From Lactococcus taiwanensis (GTDB lineage Bacteria > Bacillota > Bacilli > Lactobacillales > Streptococcaceae), in NCBI RefSeq assembly GCF_014905395.1, contig NZ_BNDT01000002.1:186001-250000 (forward strand): 64,000 nt of DNA, given 5' to 3'. A program made the translations under genes and the position numbers. Positions 16,790 through 24,316 of the stretch are shown here, piece by piece; position 1 is the first letter of the stretch, and each line of letters opens with the position of its first letter. Below the pieces are notes generated by a model. The model was not told the origin of the DNA. It was given only the letters and a program-made list of their open reading frames with translations, and did no database searches.

Positions 16790-18475
16790 TTACTTCTTAT
16801 CAGGTGTCATAATCATTGGGACAACCAATGGTGAGCGTTCTGTTTGTTTGTAAAGGAATGGTGACAAGGCTTCGCGCATGGCACGAGCTACGGAGGCTTC
16901 GTTGGCATTTTCCTCTAACATGGCTTCACGAATCGCATTGAAGAGGACACGTTGGCCAGAGCGTATTAAATCACCAGACTCACGCATGTAGATGAATCCA
17001 CGTGAAAGCATATCAGGACCAGCAAGAACAGTTTTATTTTCAAAATCGACTGTGGCTACGGCCAGAACGATACCATCTTCGGAAAGTTCATGACGATCGT
17101 GCAAGACCGCGTTACCGACGTCACCAATTCCTGAACCGTCAACGTAAGTATCAGCCGCTGGGAAATGATCAGCATATCTAGCACTGTCGGCGGTCAAAGC
17201 AAGGACGTCACCATTTTCTTGAATGAAACAATTTTCTTTAGGAACACCAGTATCTTGAGCAAGTCCAGCGTGAATTTTGAGCATCCGGTATTCACCATGG
17301 ACAGGCATAAAGTATTTTGGTTTAATCAAGCGGAGCATAAGTTTTTGTTCTTGTTGTCCACCATGACCAGAGGTGTGGATATTGTTCATCTTACCATAGA
17401 TGACTTCAACGCCAGCTTCAGAAATTTTGTTAATTAATTGATTAACCCCGTGGGTATTTCCAGGAATGGCATTGGATGAGAAGACAACCGTATCGCCCAT
17501 TTGTAAGGTAATGTGACGGTGCATTCCATTGGCAATTCTTGAGAGTGCAGCCATTGGCTCACCTTGGGAACCGGTACACATAATCAAAAGTTCATGTGAA
17601 GCGTATTGATTAACTTCATTTGGTTCAATGAAGGTTCCTTTAGGCGCTTTGATATAACCGAGCTCTAAACCATTAACAATGGCTTTTTCCATTGAGCGAC
17701 CGAACACGACGATTTTACGTCCTGTTTTTACGGCACCATCAACGGCTTGTTGCAAACGGAAAATATTTGAGGCGAAAGAAGCGAAAATAATTCGACCTTC
17801 AATGCGTTCAAAGATTTTCATGATGCTTGCGCCGACGACTTTTTCAGAATGTGAAAAAGTAGGGATTTCAGCGTTAGTAGAGTCAGACAGCAATAGCAGA
17901 ACCCCTTCTGAGCCAAGTTGTGCCATGCGGTGCAAGTCTGCTGGAACCCCAACTGGTGTGAAGTCAAATTTAAAGTCACCTGTTGCCACAATTTTCCCCT
18001 GTGGGGTGTCGACAACGACAGCGATAGGTTCTGGAATCGAGTGTGTTGTGCTAAAGAAACTGAGGCTTAAATGGTTAAATTTAATTTCGCTGTCGGGATG
18101 AATTTCAAAAAGTTTAGCATCTCGTAAAAGCCCATGTTCTTCGAGTTTTCCGCGAATCAATGCTAAGGAAAGTGGACCCGCATAGATAGGAATATTGGCT
18201 TGTTTTAAAAGGAAAGGAATCCCACCGATGTGGTCTTCGTGTCCGTGCGTGATGAAAAGTCCCTTGATGCGGTCAATGTTTTCAACGATATAAGAGTAAT
18301 CCGGTATAACATAATCGACACCAAGTAAGTCATCTTCTGGGAATTTGATTCCGGCATCGATGATGACAATTTCATCTTTGTATTCTACACCATAGGTGTT
18401 TTTACCGATCTCACCGAGCCCGCCAATAGCGTACACGGCAACTTCATCGGCCTTTATTTTAAGTTGTTTAGGCAT
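16790..18475 (-). CDS. rnjA: ribonuclease J1
   Basis: A 561-residue metallo-beta-lactamase/beta-CASP RNase. The zinc motif HGHEDHIGG is near residues 77-85, a second metal Asp in TGDFKFD, and beta-CASP motifs follow (CTGSQGEP near 295). The C-terminal domain is as in RNase J. It performs 5'-3' exonucleolytic and endonucleolytic mRNA turnover. It lies downstream of rpoY, the arrangement known from Bacillus, with a palindrome copy and a second hairpin in the gap. Confidence 0.95.
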   Translation of the reverse strand: MPKQLKIKADEVAVYAIGGLGEIGKNTYGVEYKDEIVIIDAGIKFPEDDLLGVDYVIPDYSYIVENIDRIKGLFITHGHEDHIGGIPFLLKQANIPIYAGPLSLALIRGKLEEHGLLRDAKLFEIHPDSEIKFNHLSLSFFSTTHSIPEPIAVVVDTPQGKIVATGDFKFDFTPVGVPADLHRMAQLGSEGVLLLLSDSTNAEIPTFSHSEKVVGASIMKIFERIEGRIIFASFASNIFRLQQAVDGAVKTGRKIVVFGRSMEKAIVNGLELGYIKAPKGTFIEPNEVNQYASHELLIMCTGSQGEPMAALSRIANGMHRHITLQMGDTVVFSSNAIPGNTHGVNQLINKISEAGVEVIYGKMNNIHTSGHGGQQEQKLMLRLIKPKYFMPVHGEYRMLKIHAGLAQDTGVPKENCFIQENGDVLALTADSARYADHFPAADTYVDGSGIGDVGNAVLHDRHELSEDGIVLAVATVDFENKTVLAGPDMLSRGFIYMRESGDLIRSGQRVLFNAIREAMLEENANEASVARAMREALSPFLYKQTERSPLVVPMIMTPDKK

Positions 18476-18580
18476 GTTTCTCCTGTTCTAAGCGATGAAG
18501 AAAAACTGAAAGTTCAGAGTTTTTCAGGCTTCTTCAACATATATTTTAGTATTTATAATTTTTTTATTAAGTTAAAGTCA

Positions 18581-18596
18581 CTGACAGCTCTGTCAG
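18581..18596. repeat. CTGAC-N6-GTCAG palindrome between rpoY and rnjA
   Basis: CTGACAGCTCTGTCAG in the 5' region of rnjA. Confidence 0.85.
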
Positions 18597-18618
18597 TTAT
18601 ATTAGGGTACAACAAAAT

Positions 18619-18658
18619 CACTTTAGACCTTTATCAGTTCTGACAAAAATCTAAAGTG
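18619..18658. other. inverted repeat between rpoY and rnjA
   Basis: CACTTTAGA (18619-18627) and TCTAAAGTG (18650-18658), 9-bp arms. No T run follows, so it is more likely an mRNA processing or stability hairpin than a terminator. Confidence 0.5.
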
Positions 18659-18682
18659 CTTCTCTTTGTGATTAAATCAGTA

Positions 18683-18913
18683 TTAGAAGCTTGTAATTTC
18701 AAATACGCCAGTTTCTTTTTCATATTCGACGGCTTCATCCGAGAGGGAATCGATAAATTCCACGTGATAAGGGGTTTTGGTTGCAAGGAGTTCGCGCGCA
18801 GCGATGATTCCTTCTTCCTTAGTAGCGACATCAAGGTCAAGGTAGAGTGTCTCAGTTGTTTCACGGCGTGGTGAACGGCTTTTATCTTTTTGATAGAAAA
18901 CTTTAAAAATCAT
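18683..18913 (-). CDS. rpoY: RNA polymerase epsilon subunit RpoY (DUF1447)
   Basis: A 76-residue protein, MIFKVFYQ..., with 'SPRRETTETLYLD' and 'ITSF' ending, the YkzG/DUF1447 family now known as the RNA polymerase epsilon subunit. Length matches the family. Its position directly upstream of rnjA is the conserved Firmicute arrangement. A hairpin lies in its 5' untranslated region between the best SD-like sequence and the start codon. Confidence 0.9.
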   Translation of the reverse strand: MIFKVFYQKDKSRSPRRETTETLYLDLDVATKEEGIIAARELLATKTPYHVEFIDSLSDEAVEYEKETGVFEITSF

Positions 18914-18922
18914 TTCTGTATT

Positions 18923-18940
18923 GACGAGCCAAGGCTCGTT
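18923..18940 (-). promoter_or_regulatory. hairpin in the rpoY 5' UTR
   Basis: On the minus strand AACGAGCC-TT-GGCTCGTC lies between GAAAGG (18941-18946) and the ATG at 18913. The linear distance from SD to start is about 27 nt; folding would shorten it. Confidence 0.45.
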
Positions 18941-19121
18941 CCTTTCATAGTAGTTCGTGTTTGCTTTGCAATTAGTATTATTTTAGCATAAATGGCTGAA
19001 AATAGGAAGTTGTGTCTTTATTTTTGGTGGGTAACGCTTACATGTGACGTGTGGGTGGAAGTTGCTGCTCAAGCGTGGTAAAATAAAAGGAAAGACTCTA
19101 GAGAAAATAAATAGGTAAAGT

Positions 19122-19847
19122 ATGAATATATTAGCATTGGACAGTTCATCAAAAGCATTGTCAGTCGCTTTAGTAGCTGATGGAAATGTCCTCGGTGAGC
19201 TCACATTAAATTCAAAGAAAAATCATAGCACGACTTTAATGACTTCTATTGATTTTTTACTCGCTCAAGCTGGTATTGAACCGACCGCTTTAGATCGTAT
19301 TGTCGTAGCAAAAGGTCCAGGTTCTTACACAGGTTTGCGACTTGCGGCAACCGTAGGGAAAACCTTGGCTTTTAGTTTAGACAAAGAGTTGGTAGGAGTA
19401 TCAAGCTTATTGGCGATTGCTAAACGGAGGCAAGATCATCAGGCGTTTGTGGTACCCCTTTTGGATGCCCGCAGAGGGAATGCCTATGCAGCCGTCTACA
19501 AAAACGGTGAGCAAATAGTGGCAGATCAACATTGTGTCTTTAGTGAGTTTTTGGTAGACTTAGCAGCGAAGGTCAATGATTTTAGTCGCGTCATTTTTAC
19601 GGGTGAAACTGAGAATTTTATTAAAGATATTGAACGAGCAGGCTTTGATCAGTCACAAATTGTGACTGATAGCCTGACCAAGTTACCATCAGCTTACCAA
19701 ATCGCCCGCATTGGCGAAAGGTTAGAAGCCGAGAACGTACACAGTTTTGTACCGAATTACCTCAAAAAAGTTGAGGCAGAAGAGAAATGGTTGGAAACGC
19801 ATGAAAAAGATGAAAACGCTGCTGACGACTACGTTCAGAGGGTTTAG
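19122..19847 (+). CDS. tsaB: tRNA t6A biosynthesis protein TsaB
   Basis: A 241-residue ASKHA-fold protein: 'MNILALDSSSKALSVAL', 'VAKGPGSYTGLRLAATVGKTLA' near 60-85, 'PLLDARRGNAYAAVY'. It lacks the metal-binding His pair of TsaD and acts as its partner for N6-threonylcarbamoyladenosine formation on tRNAs. It begins the operon tsaB-GNAT-rimI-tsaD, and its 3' end overlaps the next gene by 47 nt. Confidence 0.95.
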   Translation: MNILALDSSSKALSVALVADGNVLGELTLNSKKNHSTTLMTSIDFLLAQAGIEPTALDRIVVAKGPGSYTGLRLAATVGKTLAFSLDKELVGVSSLLAIAKRRQDHQAFVVPLLDARRGNAYAAVYKNGEQIVADQHCVFSEFLVDLAAKVNDFSRVIFTGETENFIKDIERAGFDQSQIVTDSLTKLPSAYQIARIGERLEAENVHSFVPNYLKKVEAEEKWLETHEKDENAADDYVQRV

Positions 19848-20376
19848 TGGAAAAAAATTTAACCCACGTCGCTATTTAGAAATGACCGATGTGGAGTTGG
19901 AATTGGATAAGAATGGTGTTCATTATCGTTTGGCAGAACGCTCAGACATCGTGGCTTTACTTGCGATAGAGCGAGATGTTTATAATGGGGACATTCCTTG
20001 GACTTTTTCACATTTTGAGCATGAAATTGTCAAAAATGAAGAAGCATTCTTTATCGTGGCTGAGATTGCGGGAAGTGTGGTAGGTTTTATCGGGACACGT
20101 ATTAATCATCACGGACAAGATGCGCATATTACTAATTTGGCGGTATTTAAAGCCTTTCAAGGACAACAAATTGCTTCAAATTTGATTGGTCAACTGGTCC
20201 AACTGATGCAAGCTCTAGGCAAAAATGAGATGACACTAGAAGTGCGGCGAGATAACACAAAAGCACAAGGTCTCTATCGTCGTCAAGGATTTTCGACAGA
20301 TAAGTTACTTCCTGCCTATTATGAAGATGGAAGTGATGCCATCTGGATGGTCAAAAAGCTAAAAAATGGAAATTAA
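19801..20376 (+). CDS. GNAT family acetyltransferase, RimI-like
   Basis: About 191 residues from ATG 19801, although the frame is open further upstream inside tsaB. A basic N-terminal extension (MKKMKTLLTTTFRGFSGKKF) precedes a GNAT domain with acetyl-CoA loop 'VFKAFQGQQIASNLIGQLV' (Q/R-x-x-G-x-A type) and 'LEVRRDNTKAQGLYRRQGF'. It resembles the ribosomal-protein alanine acetyltransferase family. Two consecutive GNAT genes lie between tsaB and tsaD; the second is the shorter, canonical RimI. The start codon is uncertain because the ribosome binding site is weak. Confidence 0.82.
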   Translation: MKKMKTLLTTTFRGFSGKKFNPRRYLEMTDVELELDKNGVHYRLAERSDIVALLAIERDVYNGDIPWTFSHFEHEIVKNEEAFFIVAEIAGSVVGFIGTRINHHGQDAHITNLAVFKAFQGQQIASNLIGQLVQLMQALGKNEMTLEVRRDNTKAQGLYRRQGFSTDKLLPAYYEDGSDAIWMVKKLKNGN

Positions 20377-20809
20377 ATCGGTAGAATGCTCAAAGTATTC
20401 ACTGACAGAGCTGTCAGTCCTACTTTTTGAGCTTCTTGAAGCGACATATGTGCAGTCACCCTGGTCAGAGAAATACCTTATGACCGATTTAGAGGCCACA
20501 ACTTCCCATTATTTATTAGCCTTCGAGCGCGGACGGCTTATTGGGATGCTGGCCTTTAGTCGTTTGATGGATGAGTTAGAAATTACCAATCTGGCCGTGC
20601 ATCCAGAATTTCAAGGTCAAGGCATTGCCACAAAGTTACTGACAGAGCTGTCAGCATTTCCAGGGCAGTTATTTTTAGAAGTGAGAGCCTCTAACCATGC
20701 AGCTCGCCACTGTTATGAAAAATTTGGTTTTAAGATTTATCATACAAGAAAAAATTATTATGACAAACCTCTTGAAGATGCTTTGTTAATGAGAAAAGAG
20801 CAATTTTAA
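20366..20809 (+). CDS. rimI: ribosomal protein S18-alanine N-acetyltransferase RimI
   Basis: A 147-residue GNAT protein with '[20 protein letters not shown]' acetyl-CoA loop and '[19 protein letters not shown]' C-terminal motif typical of RimI. It overlaps the preceding gene by 11 nt. Two palindrome copies lie in frame, 20402-20417 (LTELS near residue 13) and 20639-20654 (LTELS near residue 92), unusual for so short a gene. Confidence 0.88.
   Translation: MEIKSVECSKYSLTELSVLLFELLEATYVQSPWSEKYLMTDLEATTSHYLLAFERGRLIGMLAFSRLMDELEITNLAVHPEFQGQGIATKLLTELSAFPGQLFLEVRASNHAARHCYEKFGFKIYHTRKNYYDKPLEDALLMRKEQF
20402..20417. repeat. CTGAC-N6-GTCAG palindrome inside rimI (first)
   Basis: CTGACAGAGCTGTCAG, read Leu-Thr-Glu-Leu-Ser. 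Confidence 0.85.
20639..20654. repeat. CTGAC-N6-GTCAG palindrome inside rimI (second)
   Basis: CTGACAGAGCTGTCAG, identical to the first copy in this gene and read in the same frame. Confidence 0.85.
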
Positions 20810-20811
20810 AA

Positions 20812-21852
20812 ATGAAAGATAATTATATATTAGCCTTTGAAACTTCATGTGATGAGACTTCAGTGGCAATTTTAAAGAATGGAAATGAATTATTATGTAA
20901 TATCATTGCCAGTCAAATCAATAGTCATAAACGTTTTGGTGGAGTTGTGCCAGAAATTGCCAGCCGTCATCACGTCGAACAAATTACAGTATGTATTGAA
21001 GCAGCTCTTGAAGAATCGGAAATTTCGGCTGACCAACTGACGGCCGTTGCGGTGACCGAAGGTCCAGGCTTAAACGGCGCCTTGTTAGTTGGAATTATGG
21101 CCGCGAAAACGTTTGCATGGGCAAATCATCTGCCTTTGATTCCAGTCAATCACATGGCCGGTCATTTGATGGCTGCAAGTTTAGTGGATACCATTGAATA
21201 TCCAGCTATGGCCCTTTTGGTTTCAGGGGGACATTCTGAACTTGTTTACGTAGAAAAAGAAGGAAGCTATAAAAAAGTTGGTGAAACGCGTGACGATGCT
21301 GCCGGAGAAGCTTATGACAAAGTGGGTCGAGTGATGGGCTTGACTTATCCGAGTGGAAAAGTCATTGATGAATTAGCACATAAAGGAGCTGATACTTACA
21401 ATTTCCCACGCGCAATGATGAACACCCACGAAGTAGAATTTAGCTTTTCTGGCTTAAAATCAGCCTTTATCAATCTCGTTCATAACGAAAATCAAAAAGG
21501 TAATGATGTTGTAGCCAATGATTTAGAAAATTTAGCGGCTTCCTTTCAAGCTGCGGTCGTTGATGTCTTGATGGCCAAAACCAAATTAGCCATGGAAAAA
21601 TATCCAGTAAAAACGCTCATAATTGGCGGTGGAGTATCAGCAAATCAGGGCTTACGCGAACGTTTGTCAGCAGAAATTACTGACGAAAAGTTAATTATTC
21701 CTCCTTTAAGACTTTGTGGTGACAACGCTGGAATGATTGCAGCAGCAGCATATATTGAGTGGAAAAAAGGTTTGGAAAATGTTCAAGCAGGATTAGATTT
21801 AAATGCAAAACCGAGTCTCGTTTTTGAAGACATAGAAGAAGGAGAAGTTTAA
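20812..21852 (+). CDS. tsaD: tRNA N6-adenosine threonylcarbamoyltransferase TsaD
   Basis: A 346-residue protein: '[11 protein letters not shown]' at the N-terminus, metal-binding HMAGHL near residue 112, '[11 protein letters not shown]' near 268, '[10 protein letters not shown]' near 302. It transfers the threonylcarbamoyl group to A37 of ANN-decoding tRNAs with TsaB and TsaE. It lies 2 nt after rimI without its own clear SD, so translation is probably coupled. Confidence 0.97.
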   Translation: MKDNYILAFETSCDETSVAILKNGNELLCNIIASQINSHKRFGGVVPEIASRHHVEQITVCIEAALEESEISADQLTAVAVTEGPGLNGALLVGIMAAKTFAWANHLPLIPVNHMAGHLMAASLVDTIEYPAMALLVSGGHSELVYVEKEGSYKKVGETRDDAAGEAYDKVGRVMGLTYPSGKVIDELAHKGADTYNFPRAMMNTHEVEFSFSGLKSAFINLVHNENQKGNDVVANDLENLAASFQAAVVDVLMAKTKLAMEKYPVKTLIIGGGVSANQGLRERLSAEITDEKLIIPPLRLCGDNAGMIAAAAYIEWKKGLENVQAGLDLNAKPSLVFEDIEEGEV

Positions 21853-22052
21853 TGATGAAATTAATTGGAAAACTTCAAAATGGCATGACCTTTACTGAAG
21901 AATTTGACGGAGTCAACGATTTCCTAGCCCTTCAACAAAGCGATTATAATGCCATTGCTGATGAAATTGAAGTTGTTGAAGTAAAAATTGCTGATGAAGT
22001 CCTTGATTTTAAAGGAAATATGGGTCAACTTTACTATGAACTAATGAAATAA
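21852..22052 (+). CDS. small acidic protein behind tsaD, unknown
   Basis: A 66-residue acidic protein (MKLIGKLQNGMTFTEEFD...). The ATG overlaps the tsaD stop (TAATG). It resembles the small uncharacterised proteins of about 65-75 residues behind tsaD or other housekeeping genes in streptococci and lactococci, but I cannot name the family safely. No signal peptide or membrane span. The palindrome terminator follows. Confidence 0.65.
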   Translation: MMKLIGKLQNGMTFTEEFDGVNDFLALQQSDYNAIADEIEVVEVKIADEVLDFKGNMGQLYYELMK

Positions 22053-22093
22053 ATAAAAAAGTTACTGACAGTTCTGTCAGTAACTTTTTTATT
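22051..22093. terminator. bidirectional terminator built on a palindrome copy
   Basis: AAAAAAGTTACTGAC...GTCAGTAACTTTTTT, a long perfect stem with T runs on both strands. It serves the tsa operon and the convergent orphan gene. Confidence 0.9.
22065..22080. repeat. CTGAC-N6-GTCAG palindrome in terminator
   Basis: CTGACAGTTCTGTCAG, the core of the bidirectional terminator. Confidence 0.85.
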
Positions 22094-22383
22094 TAGAGTT
22101 GATTAATCATTAATATTTTTGTCTGTGGAAAACTTTCTTTAAGCTGTTTCAGATGAAGTCTGAGCTCTGGATAACAAAAGATATAATCAATTATTTCATT
22201 TTTTTTCGTCAGTAATTCGGACAAATATATTTTTTGAAGTTGAATGTCATTACCAACTATCTCTTGAGCTTTTTTTAACCAAAGTTTTTCCATTTCTTTG
22301 TAAGCAAACATTTTTCCAATTGGTAATCCCGCGGGTGTTTCTAGCGATTTGTCATTGCCAAGTAGCAGATAAGCAGTAGTCAT
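22093..22383 (-). CDS. orphan 96-aa protein, unknown
   Basis: About 96 residues from ATG at 22383, chosen because AAAGGAGG lies ideally in front of it; a longer frame to 22467 has no support. The sequence begins MTTAYLLLGNDKSLETPAG, is rich in Lys and Leu, and has no membrane span or known motif. It has its own promoter. It ends at the palindrome terminator. I do not recognise it. Confidence 0.65.
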   Translation of the reverse strand: MTTAYLLLGNDKSLETPAGLPIGKMFAYKEMEKLWLKKAQEIVGNDIQLQKIYLSELLTKKNEIIDYIFCYPELRLHLKQLKESFPQTKILMINQL

Positions 22384-22404
22384 GTAACCGCCTCCTTTTA
22401 CTAT

Positions 22405-22433
22405 ATTATAACTCGACAAAAAAAGATTAGCAA
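22405..22433 (-). promoter_or_regulatory. promoter of the 96-aa orphan
   Basis: Minus strand: TTGCTA (22428-22433), 17-nt spacer, TATAAT (22405-22410). Confidence 0.75.
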
Positions 22434-22483
22434 GGGGAACTTCACAGATTGGGAGTCCTATTGTCATCTTTTAGTAAGAATTA

Positions 22484-23272
22484 CTAAACTACAGATAATT
22501 CATGAATTGTCCGTCCTTCTTTATCGACCAATTGTAACCAGCTATTCGTTCCAGCAAAGTAAAGAAAATGCCCGACTTCATTGACTGAGCGCAGGATGAT
22601 ATCTTCTGTAGTGATAAAAAGGTTGGGGTCCCAGCTTGCTTGTTGTTCTTCGCGCAAGGTTTGGGTGAAACGATAGGCAAGCCCTGGTGTTCCATCTGCT
22701 TTAAGTCCGCCGGTGGGGGCCAGTTTTGCCCCAGCTTTGATCACAAGCTGATTAGATTTTTGCCAAACAACCGTTGCTTGGCTATCGGTGCGCTTGACGA
22801 AAAATTCTATATTAGCTAAGGACTTATTCCAACGGTGTTGTGCTTTTGCTGAGCTGAATTTTTTCTTTTCCAGCTTAATCCCAAATGTATTTAAGACTTC
22901 TAAAAGCTCATCAGTGGCTTTGTTACAGCTGCTCACGAGATTTTTAGGAATTTTGACTGGTTCTGGTTTAGCGCGTAAGCTAAGCCCAGCCTCTTCAGCA
23001 AGATTAACCAAATGCTGCGTGAGCGCGGCAAGGGGTAAATCATAGGCCGTAGTATTCCATCTGACAACTCGGTCAAATTCTAATTTAGGAAGAAGGGTCA
23101 AGTCAGCTGCAATGACTCTGATCTGCCCCATTTTAACGAGTAAAAACAGCTCATTATCCTCTAAATCAAAGCGCGTGTGTTTTTGATCAAGAAGACTTAG
23201 AGTAGCGCCGCTTGGCAGTTCAATTTCTATGCTGTGCTCCATCAAAGTCACAGTAAACGTAAAATTTTTCAT
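22484..23272 (-). CDS. unknown protein with a DUF4357-like C-terminus
   Basis: A 262-residue cytoplasmic protein without signal or spans. The last about 90 residues follow the DUF4357 pattern: 'LVIKAGAKLAP' strand, a Thr/Glu-rich middle, then 'S.NEVGHFLYFAGTNSW...DKEGRTIHEL', close to the 'S...A...V.G...NGW..W....G.TL.EL' end of that family. The N-terminal half is not recognised. In other bacteria DUF4357 is often fused to nuclease or methylase domains; none is visible here. Confidence 0.5.
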   Translation of the reverse strand: MKNFTFTVTLMEHSIEIELPSGATLSLLDQKHTRFDLEDNELFLLVKMGQIRVIAADLTLLPKLEFDRVVRWNTTAYDLPLAALTQHLVNLAEEAGLSLRAKPEPVKIPKNLVSSCNKATDELLEVLNTFGIKLEKKKFSSAKAQHRWNKSLANIEFFVKRTDSQATVVWQKSNQLVIKAGAKLAPTGGLKADGTPGLAYRFTQTLREEQQASWDPNLFITTEDIILRSVNEVGHFLYFAGTNSWLQLVDKEGRTIHELSVV

Positions 23273-23308
23273 AGGTTCATTATAGCAAAATAAGCCAAAG
23301 TAAATGTA

Positions 23309-23324
23309 CTGACTGCTCCGTCAG
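23309..23324. repeat. CTGAC-N6-GTCAG palindrome, intergenic
   Basis: CTGACTGCTCCGTCAG, 36 nt upstream of the 22484-23272 gene (its 5' side) and before the micro-ORF. Confidence 0.85.
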
Positions 23325-23402
23325 TGGATGGCTGATGAACATTCTAGGAGGTACTTGTTAAGCTTAAGTTGAGTATCTGCTAAGTTTTTGTAAAGCTTTC
23401 CT

Positions 23403-23411
23403 TGCTATACT
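23403..23411 (+). promoter_or_regulatory. extended -10 of the 36-aa micro-ORF
   Basis: TGC-TATACT, a perfect extended -10, 31 nt before the ATG. No good -35. Confidence 0.5.
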
Positions 23412-23442
23412 TTTTTTAGAAAAAAGAAACGAGGTACGTTCG

Positions 23443-23553
23443 ATGAAAAATACAATTAAAATTAAAAATATAGAATATCGTTTTGTTAAATCAGGTAAAA
23501 TTCCCGCACTCTCTTCTCGTGCTTCTTATGGTTTTCAAGAAAATAAAGCATGA
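23443..23553 (+). CDS. 36-aa micro-ORF, unknown
   Basis: ATG with GAGG 8 nt upstream. The peptide begins MKNTIKIKNIEYRFVKSGK and ends in a Ser/Ala-rich stretch and ENKA. Mostly basic, no membrane span, no Gly-Gly leader. It has an extended -10 before it and is followed after 64 nt by tpx. It could be a small regulatory or signalling peptide; this is not established. Confidence 0.5.
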   Translation: MKNTIKIKNIEYRFVKSGKIPALSSRASYGFQENKA

Positions 23554-23617
23554 AGTAAGGCCAGCTGTCTGTGACTGTGTTAAAATTAAATTATCTCAAT
23601 AACTAAGGAGCTAAAGA

Positions 23618-24100
23618 ATGGATTTCGAAATTTTTGTACATGGTGAAAAGGCAGCAGAGTTAAAGCCAGTGACGAGCGGAGCTGCTCCTGATTTTACACT
23701 TCTTGACCTCAAAGGAAATGAAATTCGCCTGTCTGAGCTGAAAAAAACAGTCCTGATAAGTGTTTTCCCTAACATTAACACAAGAGTATGTTCCTTACAA
23801 ACAAAACATTTTAATCAAGAAGCAGCCCACCACCCAGAATTTGATTTTTTGAGTATTTCAAATAATAGTGCGCAAGAGCAACGTCAATGGTGTGCTGCTG
23901 AAGGTGTAGATATGACGATTTTATCCGATGATGGGACGTTCGGCCGAGCTTACGGTCTACTGATGGAAACAGGTCCACTCAAAGGACGCTTAGCTCGAGC
24001 TGTCTTTGTGATTAAAGCGGGTGAGATTGTTTATCATGAAATCTTGAAAGAAACCTCAGAGGAGCCTAATTATCAAGCTGCGCTCGATGCGGCCCAATAA
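23618..24100 (+). CDS. tpx: thiol peroxidase Tpx
   Basis: A 160-residue atypical 2-Cys peroxiredoxin. The peroxidatic Cys is in 'NTRVCSLQT' (Tpx T-x-x-C motif) near residue 58, the resolving Cys in 'QWCAAEG' near 92. It reduces hydrogen peroxide and alkyl peroxides at the expense of thioredoxin. RBS AAGGAG. A degenerate palindrome follows the stop at about 24106-24120. Confidence 0.94.
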   Translation: MDFEIFVHGEKAAELKPVTSGAAPDFTLLDLKGNEIRLSELKKTVLISVFPNINTRVCSLQTKHFNQEAAHHPEFDFLSISNNSAQEQRQWCAAEGVDMTILSDDGTFGRAYGLLMETGPLKGRLARAVFVIKAGEIVYHEILKETSEEPNYQAALDAAQ

Positions 24101-24105
24101 GTTAA

Positions 24106-24120
24106 TGACAGAGCTGTCAG
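24106..24120. repeat. degenerate palindrome copy after tpx
   Basis: TGACAGAGCTGTCAG, the family core with the first C replaced. It lacks a T run directly behind it. Confidence 0.6.
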
Positions 24121-24194
24121 AAGACAGTTCTTTTTGTGCTTTCATAAAAAATCTATAATATTTGCTAGTACTCGAAATTTTCTAATCAATTTGC

Positions 24195-24200
24195 TATAAT
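24195..24200 (+). promoter_or_regulatory. pepN promoter, extended -10
   Basis: TGC-TATAAT. It gives an about 110-nt leader. Confidence 0.7.
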
Positions 24201-24223
24201 TATATTAATAATGAAAAATTAGG

Positions 24224-24304
24224 ACCACTGTTCAGGATAAAAAGTAAAAAATCATGATTGGCCTTGCCTGACATCATTTTTGCAATTTTGAAAAGGACAG
24301 TGGT
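24224..24304 (+). promoter_or_regulatory. structured pepN leader
   Basis: ACCACTGT (24224-24231) pairs perfectly with ACAGTGGT (24297-24304), closing an 80-nt domain ending just before the SD. A nested TCAGG/CCTGA helix and a 5-codon ORF (ATG 24254 to TGA 24271, Met-Ile-Gly-Leu-Ala) lie inside. Function unknown. Confidence 0.5.
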
Positions 24305-24316
24305 ATAGGAGAAGAT

